Below are positions 1 to 13,600 of a stretch of DNA of 64,000 nt, piece after piece. Numbering within the stretch: the first letter of the stretch is position 1; each line of letters starts with the position of its first letter. A model generated the notes under the pieces. It saw only the letters and a list, made by a program, of their open reading frames with translations, ran no database searches and was not told the origin of the DNA. This stretch comes from Diploptera punctata (lineage: Eukaryota > Arthropoda > Insecta > Blattodea > Blaberidae): assembly GCA_030220185.1 (NCBI GenBank), contig JASPKZ010000423.1, forward strand, positions 868,001 to 932,000, read 5' to 3'. A program made the position numbers and the translations under genes.

Positions 1-318
1 CTGTTGAAAATGTTATTTTCTTCAATGTTATTGTTTATTATGTTGTTTAATTTGTTATTGGTTCTGTATGCTATTTTTACGTTTTTATCGGCTTTATTTA
101 GTGCATTGGCTAATTTTGTCGTTTCTTTTCCTGTGTATGTAAGTGTTATCCATGTATTCTTGTTGTTGTCAGATTCTTTTTCTAGTTTAGTTATGTTGGT
201 TATGTTGTTCTTCCTTTTTTGTTTTTTTACGAGCTTATCTATGAATTCTTCATTATAGCCATTGGTTTTTGCCATATACTTTATGTTTTTCTCCACCAAA
301 ATTTTTGTCCCATATCAT
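1..318 (-). pseudogene. Penelope-like element ORF fragment (C-terminal linker region), runs off the window edge
   Basis: Read on the minus strand, about 106 codons are open from near 318 to the window edge. The translation includes NGYNEEFIDKLVKK, then WITLTYTGKETTKLANAL and VKIAYRTNNKLNNI. This is the pattern between the reverse transcriptase and GIY-YIG domains of Penelope-like elements: an NGY helix, a 'T-Y-x-G' strand, then a 'kiaxrTxNxL' strand. An in-frame stop lies just upstream, near 318, so the RT part is missing or out of frame. The sequence is very A-rich on the coding strand and clearly differs from the PLE at 28.8-34.7 kb, so it is a second PLE lineage. The plus-strand hydrophobic frames over the same bases are shadows of this A-richness. 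Family call moderately sure; boundaries approximate. Confidence 0.55.
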
Positions 319-3227
319 AGATTTATAGAATTTATAGAAAGCTTTGCTTTACTTCCCTTCCGAAGAAACTCTAATCTAGTCTATAAGCGTACATTCTCAC
401 ATGAGGACAATGGAGACCATAGCTTAAATCCAGATCTCTTTATATGTATGTATACCAATTTTTTGGGCGTGAGTTATCTCACTGCGTTTTTATGTTATTT
501 ATCGGGTTATTATGATGGTTGTTGGTTTATATAACAAAAGATGCTGCGCGACAAAGCTACAACGTGATGAACATGCGGAATTTTTATAGTGGCAGATTGT
601 CGACATGTTCGTATTTAATAACATATTACAACTGAGGAAAAACAAAAGTGCCGCTGGAAAACCATCATGTTGAGGCCACACTAAACGTGCTCCGCGCAGT
701 AATAAACTCTCATCTTAAACGTCAAAGAATGTTTTTCAGCGTGGACAGCAATAGTAATTAACATGAATGATAAAGTAACAGGATTGCATATTTTTGGAGG
801 AGGTATAAGATAATACATAAAAACAATAGTCTAATATTTAGTATTTTCTTGTTTCCATGGAAATGATCTGAATGACGCTGAAGAAGAAAATACAATGCCT
901 ACCTCAATAATGTAATTCTTCCTATCTCTTTATTTATCTCGCCCCATTATCGTTCTCAGATTTTTCTTAAATATGTAGTCCTATATTTACTTAATGAGAA
1001 TATTGCTGGAGAAATCCCAGAAACCGAGTAAGTTACCTCATATTCTGGAGACCATAATTTAAATCCACATATGTTCATATGACACTATCCTAATTTTTTT
1101 ACGTTTTGATATTATTTATCTCGTTATTATGATCGATGCCGTTTATATAATAGCGAGTGCCACGCGACAATGCTACAAAATGATCAACATGCGGATTTAC
1201 CATGGTAGCGGTAGTCGACAGCTTTGTATTTAAAATATACATTACAGATGCATAGAAACAAAATATTTTGATGGTATGCAGGCTAAAATATACGTGCGGT
1301 GAGGTGTATTACGTAAGGTAGTTAAATGTCAAAGACTGTTTATTAGCTTGGACAGATAATAGTAATTAACATGAATAATAAAGTAACAGGATTGCATATT
1401 TTTAGAGGAGGTATATGCTAATACATAAAAATATTAGTCTAGTATTTCTTATTGTCACGTTTGAATTGAAATGATATAAATGACGCGGAAAAAATAATTA
1501 TAAAGCTTACATCGATAATAAATTTTAACTAGAATTTTTTTCTTTCACCCCATATTCATTCTCTCTATTTTTCAGTTTAAAATGAGGCAAATTCTATTTA
1601 CTGAGGATTTTGGTGGAGAAAACGCTGGAACCGAGTGAGTTATCTCATTTTCGGGTGGCCATAGCTTAAATCTAGGTCTACTTATATGACACTAACCTCA
1701 TTATTTGGGCGTTTTTATGTTATTTATCGTGGCTCTATGAAGGTTGTTTGTTTATATAAACGCGACAATGCTACATAATTATCAACATACGAAAAATTTT
1801 ATAGTGGCGGATAGTCGACATTTTCGTACTTAATTACATATTACAACTGAGGGAAAACAAAACGAGCCGCTGGGCAAATACGATATTGAGGCTAAGAAAC
1901 ATGTGCTGCGCGCAGTAATACATTCGGTAGTTAAATTCAAAGACTGTTTCTTAGCCTGAATAGAAAATGGTACTTAACGTGATGATAAAATAACAAGATT
2001 ACATGTTTTGTAGAGGAAGTATAATATAATATCTAAAACACTACCCTAATATTGCGTATTGTAACGTATCCATGGAAATAATTAAAATCATGCTAAGGAT
2101 GAAATTATAATGCCTACCTCAATAATGTACTTTTTCTATCTCTCTATTTCTTTAGCCCCATATTCATTGTCTCTATTTTTCACTTTAAAATGTGGGAACA
2201 ATTCTTACTTAATGAGAATTACGGTGGAGAAATCGCTGAAATCTAGTGAGTAACCCGACATTTTGGAGAACATAGCTTAAATCCAGTTCTGTTTATATGG
2301 AACTTTCCTAATATTTTGGGCGTTTTGATGTTAATTATCGCGTCACTATGATGGTTGTTTATATAAAAGACGATGCCCCGAGACATTGCTACAAAATGAT
2401 CAACATGCGGAATTCTTATAGTGGCGGCGGATAGTCGACAACTTCGTACTTAATAAGATATTATAACTGAGGGAAAACAAAAGAAGCTGCTGGAAAACCG
2501 TCATATTGATGCTATAATGCATGTGCTTCGCGGAGTAATAAACTCTGATCTTAAACGACAAAGTATGTTTTTCAGCCTGGACAGGCGGTAGTAAATAACA
2601 GGAATGATAAAGTAACAGCATTACATGATTTTAGAAGAGGTATAAGCAAATACTTAAAACAATAGTCTAATAATTCGTAATGTATATATTCCTTGGAAAT
2701 GACCTAAATGACGCTGAAGAAGAAAATATAATGCCTACCCCAATAATGTAATTCTACCTAGGTCTTTATTTATTTCGCCCAATTACCGCTCTCTTTTTTC
2801 GCTTTAACATGTAGGTCTATTTTTATTCAATGAGAATATTGTTGGAGAAATCCCTGAAACCGAGTGAGTTACCTCATATTCTGGAGAACATAGCTTAAAT
2901 CCAGATGTGTTTATATGACACTACTCTCATTTAGTTTTACGTTTTGATATTATTTATCTCGTTACTATGATGGATGCACCTTTATTTAATAGCAGGTACC
3001 GCACAACAATGATACTAAATGATCAACATGCGGATTTACCATAGTAGCGGTAGTCGACATTTTTGTATTTAAAATATACATTACAGCTGCATAGAAACAA
3101 AAAAATGTCGATGGTATCCATCATAGGCAGGCTAAAATATACGTGCTGCGAGGAATATAACGTTAGGTAGATAAATGTCAAAGACTGTTTATTAGCCTGG
3201 ACATACAGTTGTATTTAACACGAATAA

Positions 3228-6200
3228 TAAAGTAACAGGAATGCATATTTCCAGAGGAGGTATAAGCTAATAGATATAGACATTAGACTAGTATTTCTTA
3301 TTGTTAAGTTTCAATGCAAATGATGTAAATGACGCGGAAAAAATATTTATAAAGCTTACCTCAATAATAATTTTTTCTAGAATTTTTTTCTTTCACCCCA
3401 TAACCTTTCTCTTTATTATTCAGTTACAAATGTGGCAAATCCTGTTAGTGAGAATTTTGGTGCAGAAAACGCTGAATCCGCGTGAGTTATCCCATATTCT
3501 GTTGGCCATAGCTTAAATCCAGACCTTCTTATATGGCAACAACCTCATTATTTGGGCGTTTTTATGTTATTTATCTTGGCACTATGATGGTTGTTTGTTT
3601 ATATAAACGGCGACAATGCTACATAATTTAAACACACCAAATATTTATAGTGGCGGAGAGTCGACATTTTCGTACTTAATCACATATTACAATTGAGGGA
3701 AAACAAAAGGAGCCGCTGGACAAATACGATATTGAGGTTAAGATACATGTGCTGCGGGCAGTAATACATTCGGTAGTAAAATTCAAAGGCTGTTTATTAG
3801 CCTGAACAGAAAATGGTAATTAACGTGAATGATAAAGTAACAGGATTACATGTTTTTAGAGGAGGTATAACATAATATCTAAAACATTAGTCTAATATTT
3901 CGTATTGTAACGTTTCCATGGAAATTATTTAAATGACGGTAAGGATGAAATTATAATGCGTACCTCAATAATGCATTTTTTTATCTCTCTATTTCTTTAA
4001 CCCCATATTCATTGTCTCTATTTTTCACATTTAAATGTGGGGACAACTCTTACTTAATGAGAATGATGGTGGAGAAATCGCTGAAATCTAGTGAGTAACC
4101 CGATTTTCTGGGGACCATAGCTTAAATTTAGTTCTGTTTATATGGAACTTTCCTAATATTTTGGGCGTTTTTATGTTATTTATCGCGTCACTATGATGGT
4201 TGTTTATATAAAATACGATGCCCCGAGACATTGCTACAAAATGATCAACATGCCGAATTCTTATAGTGGTGGATAGTTGACATCTTCGTACTTAAAAACA
4301 TATTACAACGGATAGAAAACAAAAGAGCCGCTGGAAAACCATCGTATTGACGCTAAAATGCGCGTGCTTCGCGGAGTAATAAACTACGATCTTAAAAGAC
4401 AAAGTATGTTTTTCAGCCTGGACAGGCAGTAGTAATTAACAGGAATAATAAAGTAACAGGATTACATGATTTTAGAAGAGGTATAAGCTAATACTAAAAA
4501 TCAGTAGTCTAATAATCGTATTGTCTCGTTTCCTTGGAAATGATCTAAATGATGATAAAGAAGAAAATTTAATGCCTATCTCAATAATGTAATTCTTCCT
4601 AGATCTTTATTTATTTCGCCCCATTACCGTTCTCTTTCTTCGCTTTAACATGTAGGTCTATTTTTATTTAATGAGAATATTGTTGGAGAAATCCCTGAAA
4701 CCGAGTGAGTTACCTCATATTCTGGAGAACACAGCTTAAATCCAAATGTGTTTATATGACACTATTCTCATTTAGTTTCATGTTTTGATATTATTTATCT
4801 CGTTACTATGATGGATGTCCCTTTATTTAATAGCAGGTACCGCACGACAATGCTACTAAATGATCAATATGCGGATTTATCATAGTAGCGGTAGTCGATA
4901 TGTTTGTATTTAATTATACGTTACAGCTGCATGGAAACAAAACATGTCGATGTTATCCTTCATAGGGAGGCCAAAATGTATATGCAGCGAGGAGTAATAC
5001 GTTAGGTAGTTAAAAGTCAAAAACTGTTTATTAGCCTGGACAGACAATAGTAATTAACAGGAATGATAAAGTAACAGGATTGCATATTTTTGTAGGAGGT
5101 ATAAACTAATATATAAAAACATGAGTCTAGTATTTCTTATTGCCAGGTTTCGATGGAAATGATCTAAATGACGCGGAAAATGTAATTATAATGCCTACCA
5201 CATTAATGTAATTTTTCTAGAATTTTTAATTTGGCCCATATTAATTCTATCCATTTTTCACTTTAAAATGTATGCAAATTCTTACTTAATGAGAAACCGA
5301 GCGACTTACCTCATATTCTGGAAGGCATAGCTTAAGTCCAGATTTCTGATATGGCACTAACCTCATTTTTTAAGCGGTTTTATGTCATTTATCGCAAGCA
5401 CTATGATGGTTGGTTGTTTATATCCGAGCGACAACGCTACAAAATGATCAACATGCGAAAATTTTATAGTGGCGGATAGTCAACATCTTCGTACTTAACT
5501 ACATATTACAGATGAGGGAGAACAACCCGAGCGGTAGGACAAATATGATATTGAGGCTAAGATACACTTGCTGCGCGGAGTAATTAATATATTCGGTAGT
5601 TAAATGTCAAAGACAGTTTATTGGCCTGTACTGAAAGTAGTAATTAACACGAATGATAAAGTAACAGGATTACATGTTTTTAGAGGAGGTATAAGCTAAT
5701 ACATAAACACTATTCTAATATTTCTTATTATAACGTTTCCATGGAAATGATCTAAATGATGCTAAAGAAGAAATTATAATGCCTACCTCAATAATATAAT
5801 TTTTTCTATCTCTATTTCTTCACCCCATATTCATTGTCTCTACTTTTCACTTTAAAATGAGGTCAAAATTCTTACATAAAGAGAATTCTGGTGGAGAAAT
5901 CGCTGAAACCGAGTTGAGCAACCCCTTATTCTTGAGACTATAACTTCAATCCACATCATTTTATATCGATCTTCCCTGATTTTTTTGTGCGTTTTAATAC
6001 TAATAATCGCGTCATTATGATGGTTGTTCATATAAAAGACGATGCCGCAAGACATTGCTACATATGATCAACAAAAGAAATTTTTATACTGGCGGTTAGT
6101 CGACATCTACGTACTTAATAACATATTACAACTGAGAGAAAACAAAAGGAACCGTTGGAAAACCGTCATATTGATGCTTCAATATACATGCTGCGCGGAG

Positions 6201-9200
6201 TAATAAGCTCTGATCTTAAACGTCAAAGTATCTTTTTCAGCCTGGACAAGCAATAGTAATTAACAAGTATGATAAAGTAACAGCATTACATGTTCTTAGA
6301 GGAGGTATAAGCTAATACATATAAACAATACTCCAGTATTTCATATTGCCTTGTTTCCATGGAAATGATCTAAATGACGCTGAAGAAGAAAATATAATGC
6401 CTACCTCAATAATGTAATTCTTCCTAGCTCTTTATTAAATTCGCCCAATTATCGTTCTCAGTTTCCTCGCTTAAATATATAGTCCTATTTTTACTTAATT
6501 AGAATATTGCTGGAGAAATCCCTGAAACCGAGTAAGTTACTTCATATACTGGAGACCATAGCTTAAATCCACAAATATTCATGTGACACTATCCCAATTT
6601 TTTTACGTTTTGATATTATTTATCTGGTTACTATGATCGATGCCGTTTATATAATAGCGAGTGCCGCGCGACAATGCTACAAAATGATCAACATGCAGAT
6701 TTACCATAGTAGCAGTAGTCGCCATCTTTGTTTTTGAAATATACATTACAGCTGCATAGAAAAAAAAATGTCGATGGTAAGGATCATATTCAGGCTAAAA
6801 TATGCGTGCTGTGAGGAATATTACGTTGGGTAGATAAATGTCAAAGATTGTTTATTAGCCTGGACATACAATTGTATTTAACACGAATAATAAACTAACA
6901 GGAGTGCATATTTCTAGAGGAGGTATAAGCTAATACATATAGACATTGGACTAGTATTTCTTATTGTTATGTTTCAATGCAAATGATATAAATGACGCGG
7001 AAAAAATATTTATAAAGCTTACCTCAACAATATTTTTTTTTCTAGAATTTTTTTCTTTCACCCCATAAACTTTCTCTTTATTTTTCAGTTACAAATGTGG
7101 CAAATCCTATTAGTAAGAATGTTGGTGCAGAAAACGCTAAAGGCCGAGTGTGTTGTCTCATATTCTGGTGGCCATAGCTTAATTCCAGATCTTCTTATTT
7201 GGCACTAACCTCATTATTTGGGCGTTTATATGTTATCTTGACACTGTGATGGTTGTTTCTTTATATAAACGCGACAATGCTACATAATTATCGATAAACG
7301 AACTTTTTATAGTGGCGGAGAGTCTACATTTTCGTACTTAATCACATATTACAATTGAGGGAAAACAAAAGGAGCCGCTGGACAAATACGATATTGAGGC
7401 TAAGATACATGTGTTGCGCGCAGTAATACATTCGGTAGTAAAATTCAAAGACAGTTTATTAGCCTGAACAGAAAATGGTAATTAACGTGAATGACAAAAT
7501 AACAGGGTTAATTTTTTTAGAGGAGGTATAACATAATATCTAAACACTAGTCTAATATTTCGTATTGTAACGTTTCCATGGAAATTATTTAAATGACGGT
7601 AAGGATGAAATTATAATGCGTACCTCATTAATATATTTTTTCTATCTCTCTATTTCTTTAGCCCCATAATCATTGTCTCTATTTTTCACTCTAAAATGTG
7701 GGAAAAATTCTTACTTAAAGAGAATTATGGTGGATAAATCGCTGAAGTCTAGTGAGTAACCCGATATTCTGGAGACCATAGCTTAAATCCATTTATATGG
7801 AACTTTCCTAATTATTGGGCGTTTTTATGTTATTTATCGCGTCAGTATGATGGTTGTTTATACAAAAGACGATGTCCCGAGACATTGCTACAAAATGATC
7901 AACATACCGAATTCTTATAGTGGTGGATGGTCGACATCTTCATACTTAAAAACATATTATACAACTGACAGAAAACAAAAGAGCCGCTGGAAAATCATCA
8001 TATTGACGCTAAAATGCACGTGCTTCGCGGAGTAATAAACTATGATCTTAAACGACAAAGTAAGTTTTTCAGCCTGGGCAGGCAGTAGTAATTAACAGGA
8101 ATAATAAAGTAACAGGATTACATGATTTTAGAAGAGGTATAAGCTAATACTAAAAACAATAGTCTAATAATTCGTATCGTCTCGTTTCCTTGGAAATGAT
8201 CTAAATGATGCTGAAGAAGAAAATTTAATGCCTATCTCAATAATGTAATTCTTCCTAGATCTTTATTTATTTCGCCCCATTACCGTTCTCTTTCTTCGCT
8301 TTAACATGTAAGTCTATTTTTATTTAATGAGAATATTGTTGGAGAAATCCCTGAAACCGAGTGAGTTAGCTCATATTCTGGAGAACATAGCTTAAATCCA
8401 GATGTGTTTATATGACACTATTCTCATTTAGTTTTACGTTTTGATATTATTTATCTCGTTACTATGATGGATGTCCCTTTATTTAATAGCAGTAACCGCA
8501 CGACAATGCTAGTAAATGATCAACATGCGGATTTACCATAGTAGCGGTAGTCGACATCTTTATATTTAAAATATAGATTACAGCTGCATGGAAACAAAAC
8601 ATGTCGATGTTATCCATCATAGGGAGGCCAAAATGTATGTGCAGCGAGGAGTAATACGTTAGGTAGTTAAAAGTCAAAAACTGTTTATTAGCCTGGACAG
8701 ACAATAGAAATTAACAGGAATGATAAAGTAACAGGATTGCATATTTTTGTAGGAGGTATAAGCAAATATATAAAAACATGAGTCTAGTATTTCTTATTGT
8801 CAGGTTTCGATGGAAATGATCTAAATGACGCGGAAAATGTAATTATAATGCCTACCACATTAATGTAATTTTTCTAGAATTTTTAATTTCGCCCCATATT
8901 ATTTCTCTCCATTTTTCACTTTAAAATGTAGGCAAATTCTTACTTAATGAGAAACCGAGTGACTTACCTCATATTCTGGAAGGCATAGCTTAAGTCCAGA
9001 TTTCTGATATGGCACTAACCTCATTTTTTAAGCGCTTTTATGTCATTTATCGCAAGCACTATGATGGTTGGATGTTTATATCCGAGAGACAACGCTACAA
9101 AATGATCAACATGCGAAATTTTTCTAGTGGCGGATAGTCAACATCTTCGTACTTAACTACGTATTACAGCTGAGGGAGAACAACACAAGCGGCTGGACAA

Positions 9201-10578
9201 ATATGATATTGAGGCAAAGATACACTTGCTGCGCGGAGTAATTAATATATTCGGTAGTTAAATGTCAAAGACAGTTTATTGGCCTGTACTGAAAGTAGTA
9301 ATTAACACGAATGATAAAGTTACAGGATTACATGTTTTTAGAGGAGGTATAAGCTAATACATAAAATACTATTCTAATATTTCTTATTATAACGTTTCCA
9401 TGGAAATGATCTAAATGATGGTAAAGAAGAAATTATAATGCCTACCACAATAATATAATTTTTTCTATCTCTATTTGTTTCGCCCCATATACATTGTCTC
9501 TACTTTTCACTTTAAAATGAGGTCAAAATTCTAACATGAAGAGAATTCTGGTGGAGAAATCGCTGAAACCGAGTGAGCAAACGCTTATTCTGGAGACTAT
9601 AACTGCAATCCACATCTTTTTATATGGTTCTTTCCTAATTTTTTGGTGCGTTTTAATACTAATAATCGCGTCATTGTGATAGTTGTTCATATAAAAGACG
9701 ATGCCGCAAGACATTGTTACATATGACCAACAAACGAAATTTTTATCCTGGAGGTCAGTCGACATCTACGTACCTAATATCATATTACAACTGAGAGAAA
9801 ACAAAAGGAACCTTTGGAAAACCGTCATATTGATGCTTCAATACACATGCTACGCGGAGTAATAAGCTCTGATCTTAAACGTCAAAGTATCTTTTTCAGC
9901 CTGGACAAGCAATAGTAATTAACAAGTATGATAAAGTAACAGCATTACATGTTTTTAGAGGAGGTATAAGCTAATACATATAAACATTGTATGTATTAGC
10001 TTATACCTCCTCTAAAAACATGTAATGCTGTTACTTTATCATACTTGTTAATTACTATTGCTTGTCGCTGAAGAAGAAACTATAATGCCTACCTCAATAA
10101 TGTAATTCATCCTAGCTCTTTATTAATTTCGGCCAATTATCGTTCTCAGTTTCCTCGCTTAAATATATAGTCATATTTTTACTTAATCAGAATATTGCTG
10201 GAGAAATCCCTGAAACCGAGTAAGTTACTTCATATACTGGAGACCATAGCTTAAATCCACATATGTTCATATGACACTATCCTAATTTTTTTACGTTTTG
10301 ATATTATTTATCTCGTTACTATGATCGATGCCGTTTATATAATAGCGAGTGCCGCGCGACAATGCTACAAAATGATCAACATGCAGATTTACCATAGTAG
10401 CAGTAGTCGCCATCTTTGTTTTTGAAATATACATTACAGCTGCATAGAAAAAAAATGTCGATGGTAAGGATCATAGGCAGGCTAAAATATACGTACTGTG
10501 AGGAATATTACGTTACGTAGATAAATGTCAAAGACTGTTTATTAGCCTGGACATACAATTGTATTTAACACGAATAAT
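3228..10578. repeat. Higher-order repeat: two tandem copies of a six-monomer unit, about 3.66 kb each
   Basis: Monomer lengths repeat as a series. Intervals ending at 3833, 4449, 5067, 5657, 6273 and 6891 are 605, 616, 618, 590, 616 and 618 bp. The next six are 604, 610, 618, 591, 618 and 646 bp. Private variants keep the same order: the acatac/ttgtatttaacacgaat type at 3228, 6891 and 10578; the cctgaacagaaaatgg type at 3833 and 7495; the short 590-bp type at 5657 and 9314; the aacaagtatg type at 6273 and 9932. Positions six monomers apart are 3656-3663 bp apart. The three monomers before 3228 resemble types 2, 3 and 4, so a shorter variant of the unit sits to the left. A third copy starts at 10578 and breaks near 10830-10860, where the sequence jumps to another part of a monomer. 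Confidence 0.8.
9904..10066. repeat. Perfect 77-bp inverted repeat inside the satellite
   Basis: Bases 9904-9980 are repeated in reverse complement at 9990-10066, with a 9-bp spacer. I find no mismatch when reading the arms against each other. The left arm is normal satellite sequence; the right arm replaces about 50 bp present in other monomers (the CCATGGAAATGATCTAAATG part). After 10066 the ordinary monomer resumes at CGCTGAAGAAGAAAC. This fits fold-back or template-switch synthesis during replication, or a recombination between inverted segments. Confidence 0.9.
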
Positions 10579-10590
10579 AAAGTAACAGGA

Positions 10591-10684
10591 AGACCAAAAC
10601 ATCGGTGGAAAGATCAAGACCATCTTCGCTAGGTTTACCGTACAGGCCACATGGCCTAAAACGAATTTGTTCATGATGATGATG
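10591..10684 (+). mobile_element. 5'-truncated LINE 3' tail (94 bp) in the satellite
   Basis: The 94 bp are foreign to the monomer. They read through as GRPKHRWKDQ, the arginine-rich motif at the very C-terminus of many arthropod non-LTR elements, and finish in an ATGATGATGATG tail. The insert is flanked by a 15-bp target-site duplication with one difference: AATAAAGTAACAGGA (10576-10590) and AATAAAGTAGCAGGA (10685-10699). Both flanks are satellite sequence, so the insertion came after this higher-order copy formed. Confidence 0.75.
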
Positions 10685-13600
10685 AATAAAGTAGCAGGAG
10701 TGCATATTTCTTGAGGAGGTATAAGCTAATACATATAGACATTAGACTAGTATTTCTTATTGTTATGTTTCAATGCAAATGACATAAATGACGCGGAAAA
10801 AATATTTATAAAGCTTACCTCAATAATAATTTTTAATCAATTGTTTTTAGAGGAGTTATAAGCTAAATAAGAAATTATAATGCCTACCACAATAATGTAT
10901 TATTTTATCTCTGTATTTCTTTCGCCGCATATTCACTGTCTCTATTTTTCACTTTAAAATATGGCAAAATTCTTACTTAATGAGAATTATGTTGGAGAAA
11001 TTGCTAAAACCAGTGAGTTACCCCTTATTCTGGAGATCATAGCTTAAATCCAGATCTGTTTATGTGGTACTTTTCTAATTATTTTGAACGTTTTGATGTT
11101 ATTTATCGCGTCACTATGATGGTTGTTTATATAAAGGGGATATCGCGAGACAATGCTACAAAATGATCAAAATGCGTAATTTTATATTGGCGGATAGTTG
11201 TTATCTTCGTACTTAAAAACATACTACAACTGAGGGGGAAGATTGGAGCCGCTGGAAAAGCATCATATTGAGGCTACAATACTCCTGCTGCGCGGAGTAA
11301 TATACTCTGATCTTTAACGTCAAAGTACGTTTTTCAGCCTGGTCAGGCAATGGTAATTAATATGAATGAAAAAGTAACAGGTTTACATGTTTTTTTAGAG
11401 GAGGTATAAGCTAATACATAAAAACAATAATCTAATACTTCGTATTGTCTTTTTTCCATTGAAATGATCAAAATGACGCTGAAGAAGAAAATATAATGCC
11501 TACTTCAATAACATAATTCTTTCTAGCTCTTTATTTATTTCGCCCCATTTTCGATCTCACTTCTTTCAATTTTACATACAGGCGTATTATTAGTTAATGA
11601 GAATCTTGGTGGAGAAATCGCTGAAAATCAGTGAGTTACCTGATATTCTGCAGACAATAGCTTAAATACAGATCTGTTTATATGACACTATACAAACTTT
11701 GATTTATATTTTCATATTATTTATTTCGTCGTATTGATGGGTGCACGTATACATAATAGCGGATACCGCACGACAATGCTACAAAATGATCAAAATGCGG
11801 ATTTACCATAGTAGCGGTAGTCGACATCTTTGTATTTAATGAAACATTAGAGCTGCATGGAAAAAAAATGTCGATGGTATCCATCATAAGGAGGCTACAA
11901 TATACGTGCTGCGAAGCGTAATATGTTAGGTAGTTAAGTGCCAAAGACTGTTTATTATCCTGGGTACACTATAGTTATTCACAGGAATGATCTAGTAACA
12001 GGATTGTATATTTTCAGAGGAGGTTTAAGCTAATACATAAAAACCTTAGTCTAGTATTTCCAATTGTCACGTTTTCATGGAAATGATCTAAATGACGCCG
12101 AAAAATTAATTAGAATGCCTACCTCAATAATGTATTTTTTTATAATTTTTTTCTTTCGCCCCACATTCATTCTCCCTACTTTTCTCTTTAAAGTGTAGGC
12201 AAATTCAACTTAATGACAATTTTGTTGGAGAAAACGCAGAAACCGAGTGAGTTAGCTCATATTCTGAAATGTCTATCTTAAATACAGATCTTCTTAAATG
12301 GTACTCACCTCATTGTTTGTGCGTTTGTATGTTATTTATAGCGAAACTATGATGGTAGTTTGTTTATATCCGTGCGACAATGCTACAAAATGATCAACAT
12401 GTGAATTTTTATAGTGGCGGCTAGTCGACATCTTCGTTCTTAATTGCATATTACAGTCGAGGGAGATAAAACGAGCCGCTGGACTAATATGATATTGAGA
12501 TACACGTGCTGAACGGAGTAATATATTCGGTTAGTTAAATGTGAAAGAGTTGTCTATTGACCTGAACAGAAAATAGTAATTAACAGGAATGATAAAGCAA
12601 AGGGATTACATGTTTTTAGAGGAAGTATACGTTAATATTTAGAACACTAGACTAATATTTCGTATTGTCACGTTTCCATGGAAATGATCTAAATGGCGCT
12701 AAAGAAGATATTATAATGCCTACCTCAATAATATAATTTTTTCTATCTCTCTATTTCTTTCGCCCCATATTCATTGTCTCTATTTTTCACTTTAAAATGT
12801 GGGGAAAATTCTTACTTAATTGGAATTATGGTGGGGAAATCGCTGAAACCAATCAGTTACCCCATATTCTGGAAATCATAGCTTAAATCCTGATCTCTTT
12901 ATATGCAACTTTCCTAATTATTTTGGCGTTCTGAAGTTATTTATCGCGTCACTATGATTTTTGTATATATACAAAAGAGGATCCCGCGACACATTGCTAC
13001 AAAATGATCAACACGCGGATTTTTTATAGTGGCGGATGGTCGACACCTTCGTACTTAATGACATATTACAAATCAGGGAAAAAAGAGCCGTTGGAAAACC
13101 ATCATATTGAGGCTACAATACACATGCTGCGCGGAGTAATAAACTCTGATCTAAAACGTCAAAATATTTTTTTCAGCCTAGACAGGCTGTAGTAATTAAC
13201 AGCGATTTTAAAATAACAGAATTACGTGTTTTTAGACGCGGTACGAGCTAATCTATGAAAATAATAGTCTAATATTTCGGATTGTCTTGTTTCCATGGAT
13301 ATAATCTAAATAACGCAAAAGAAAAAAATAAATCTACCTCAAAAATAAGATCCTTCCTAGCTCTTTATTTATTTCGCCCCATTTTCGTTCTCTTTTTTCG
13401 TTTTAACATGTATTCCTATTCTTACTTAATGAGAATATCGGGGGGAGAAATGGCTTAAATCCAGTCAGTTACCTGATATTCTGGAGACAAAAGCAAAACT
13501 CCAAATCTGTTTATAAGACACTATCCTTATTTTGATTTACTTTTTGATATTATATATCTCGTTACAATGATGGGTGCCCGTATATACAATAGCGGTTGCC

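Noticed and set aside
4..534. Two plus-strand frames rich in Phe, Leu and Ser at the left edge
   Set aside because: They lie opposite an A-rich minus-strand PLE frame and run into satellite; the composition explains the hydrophobic look.
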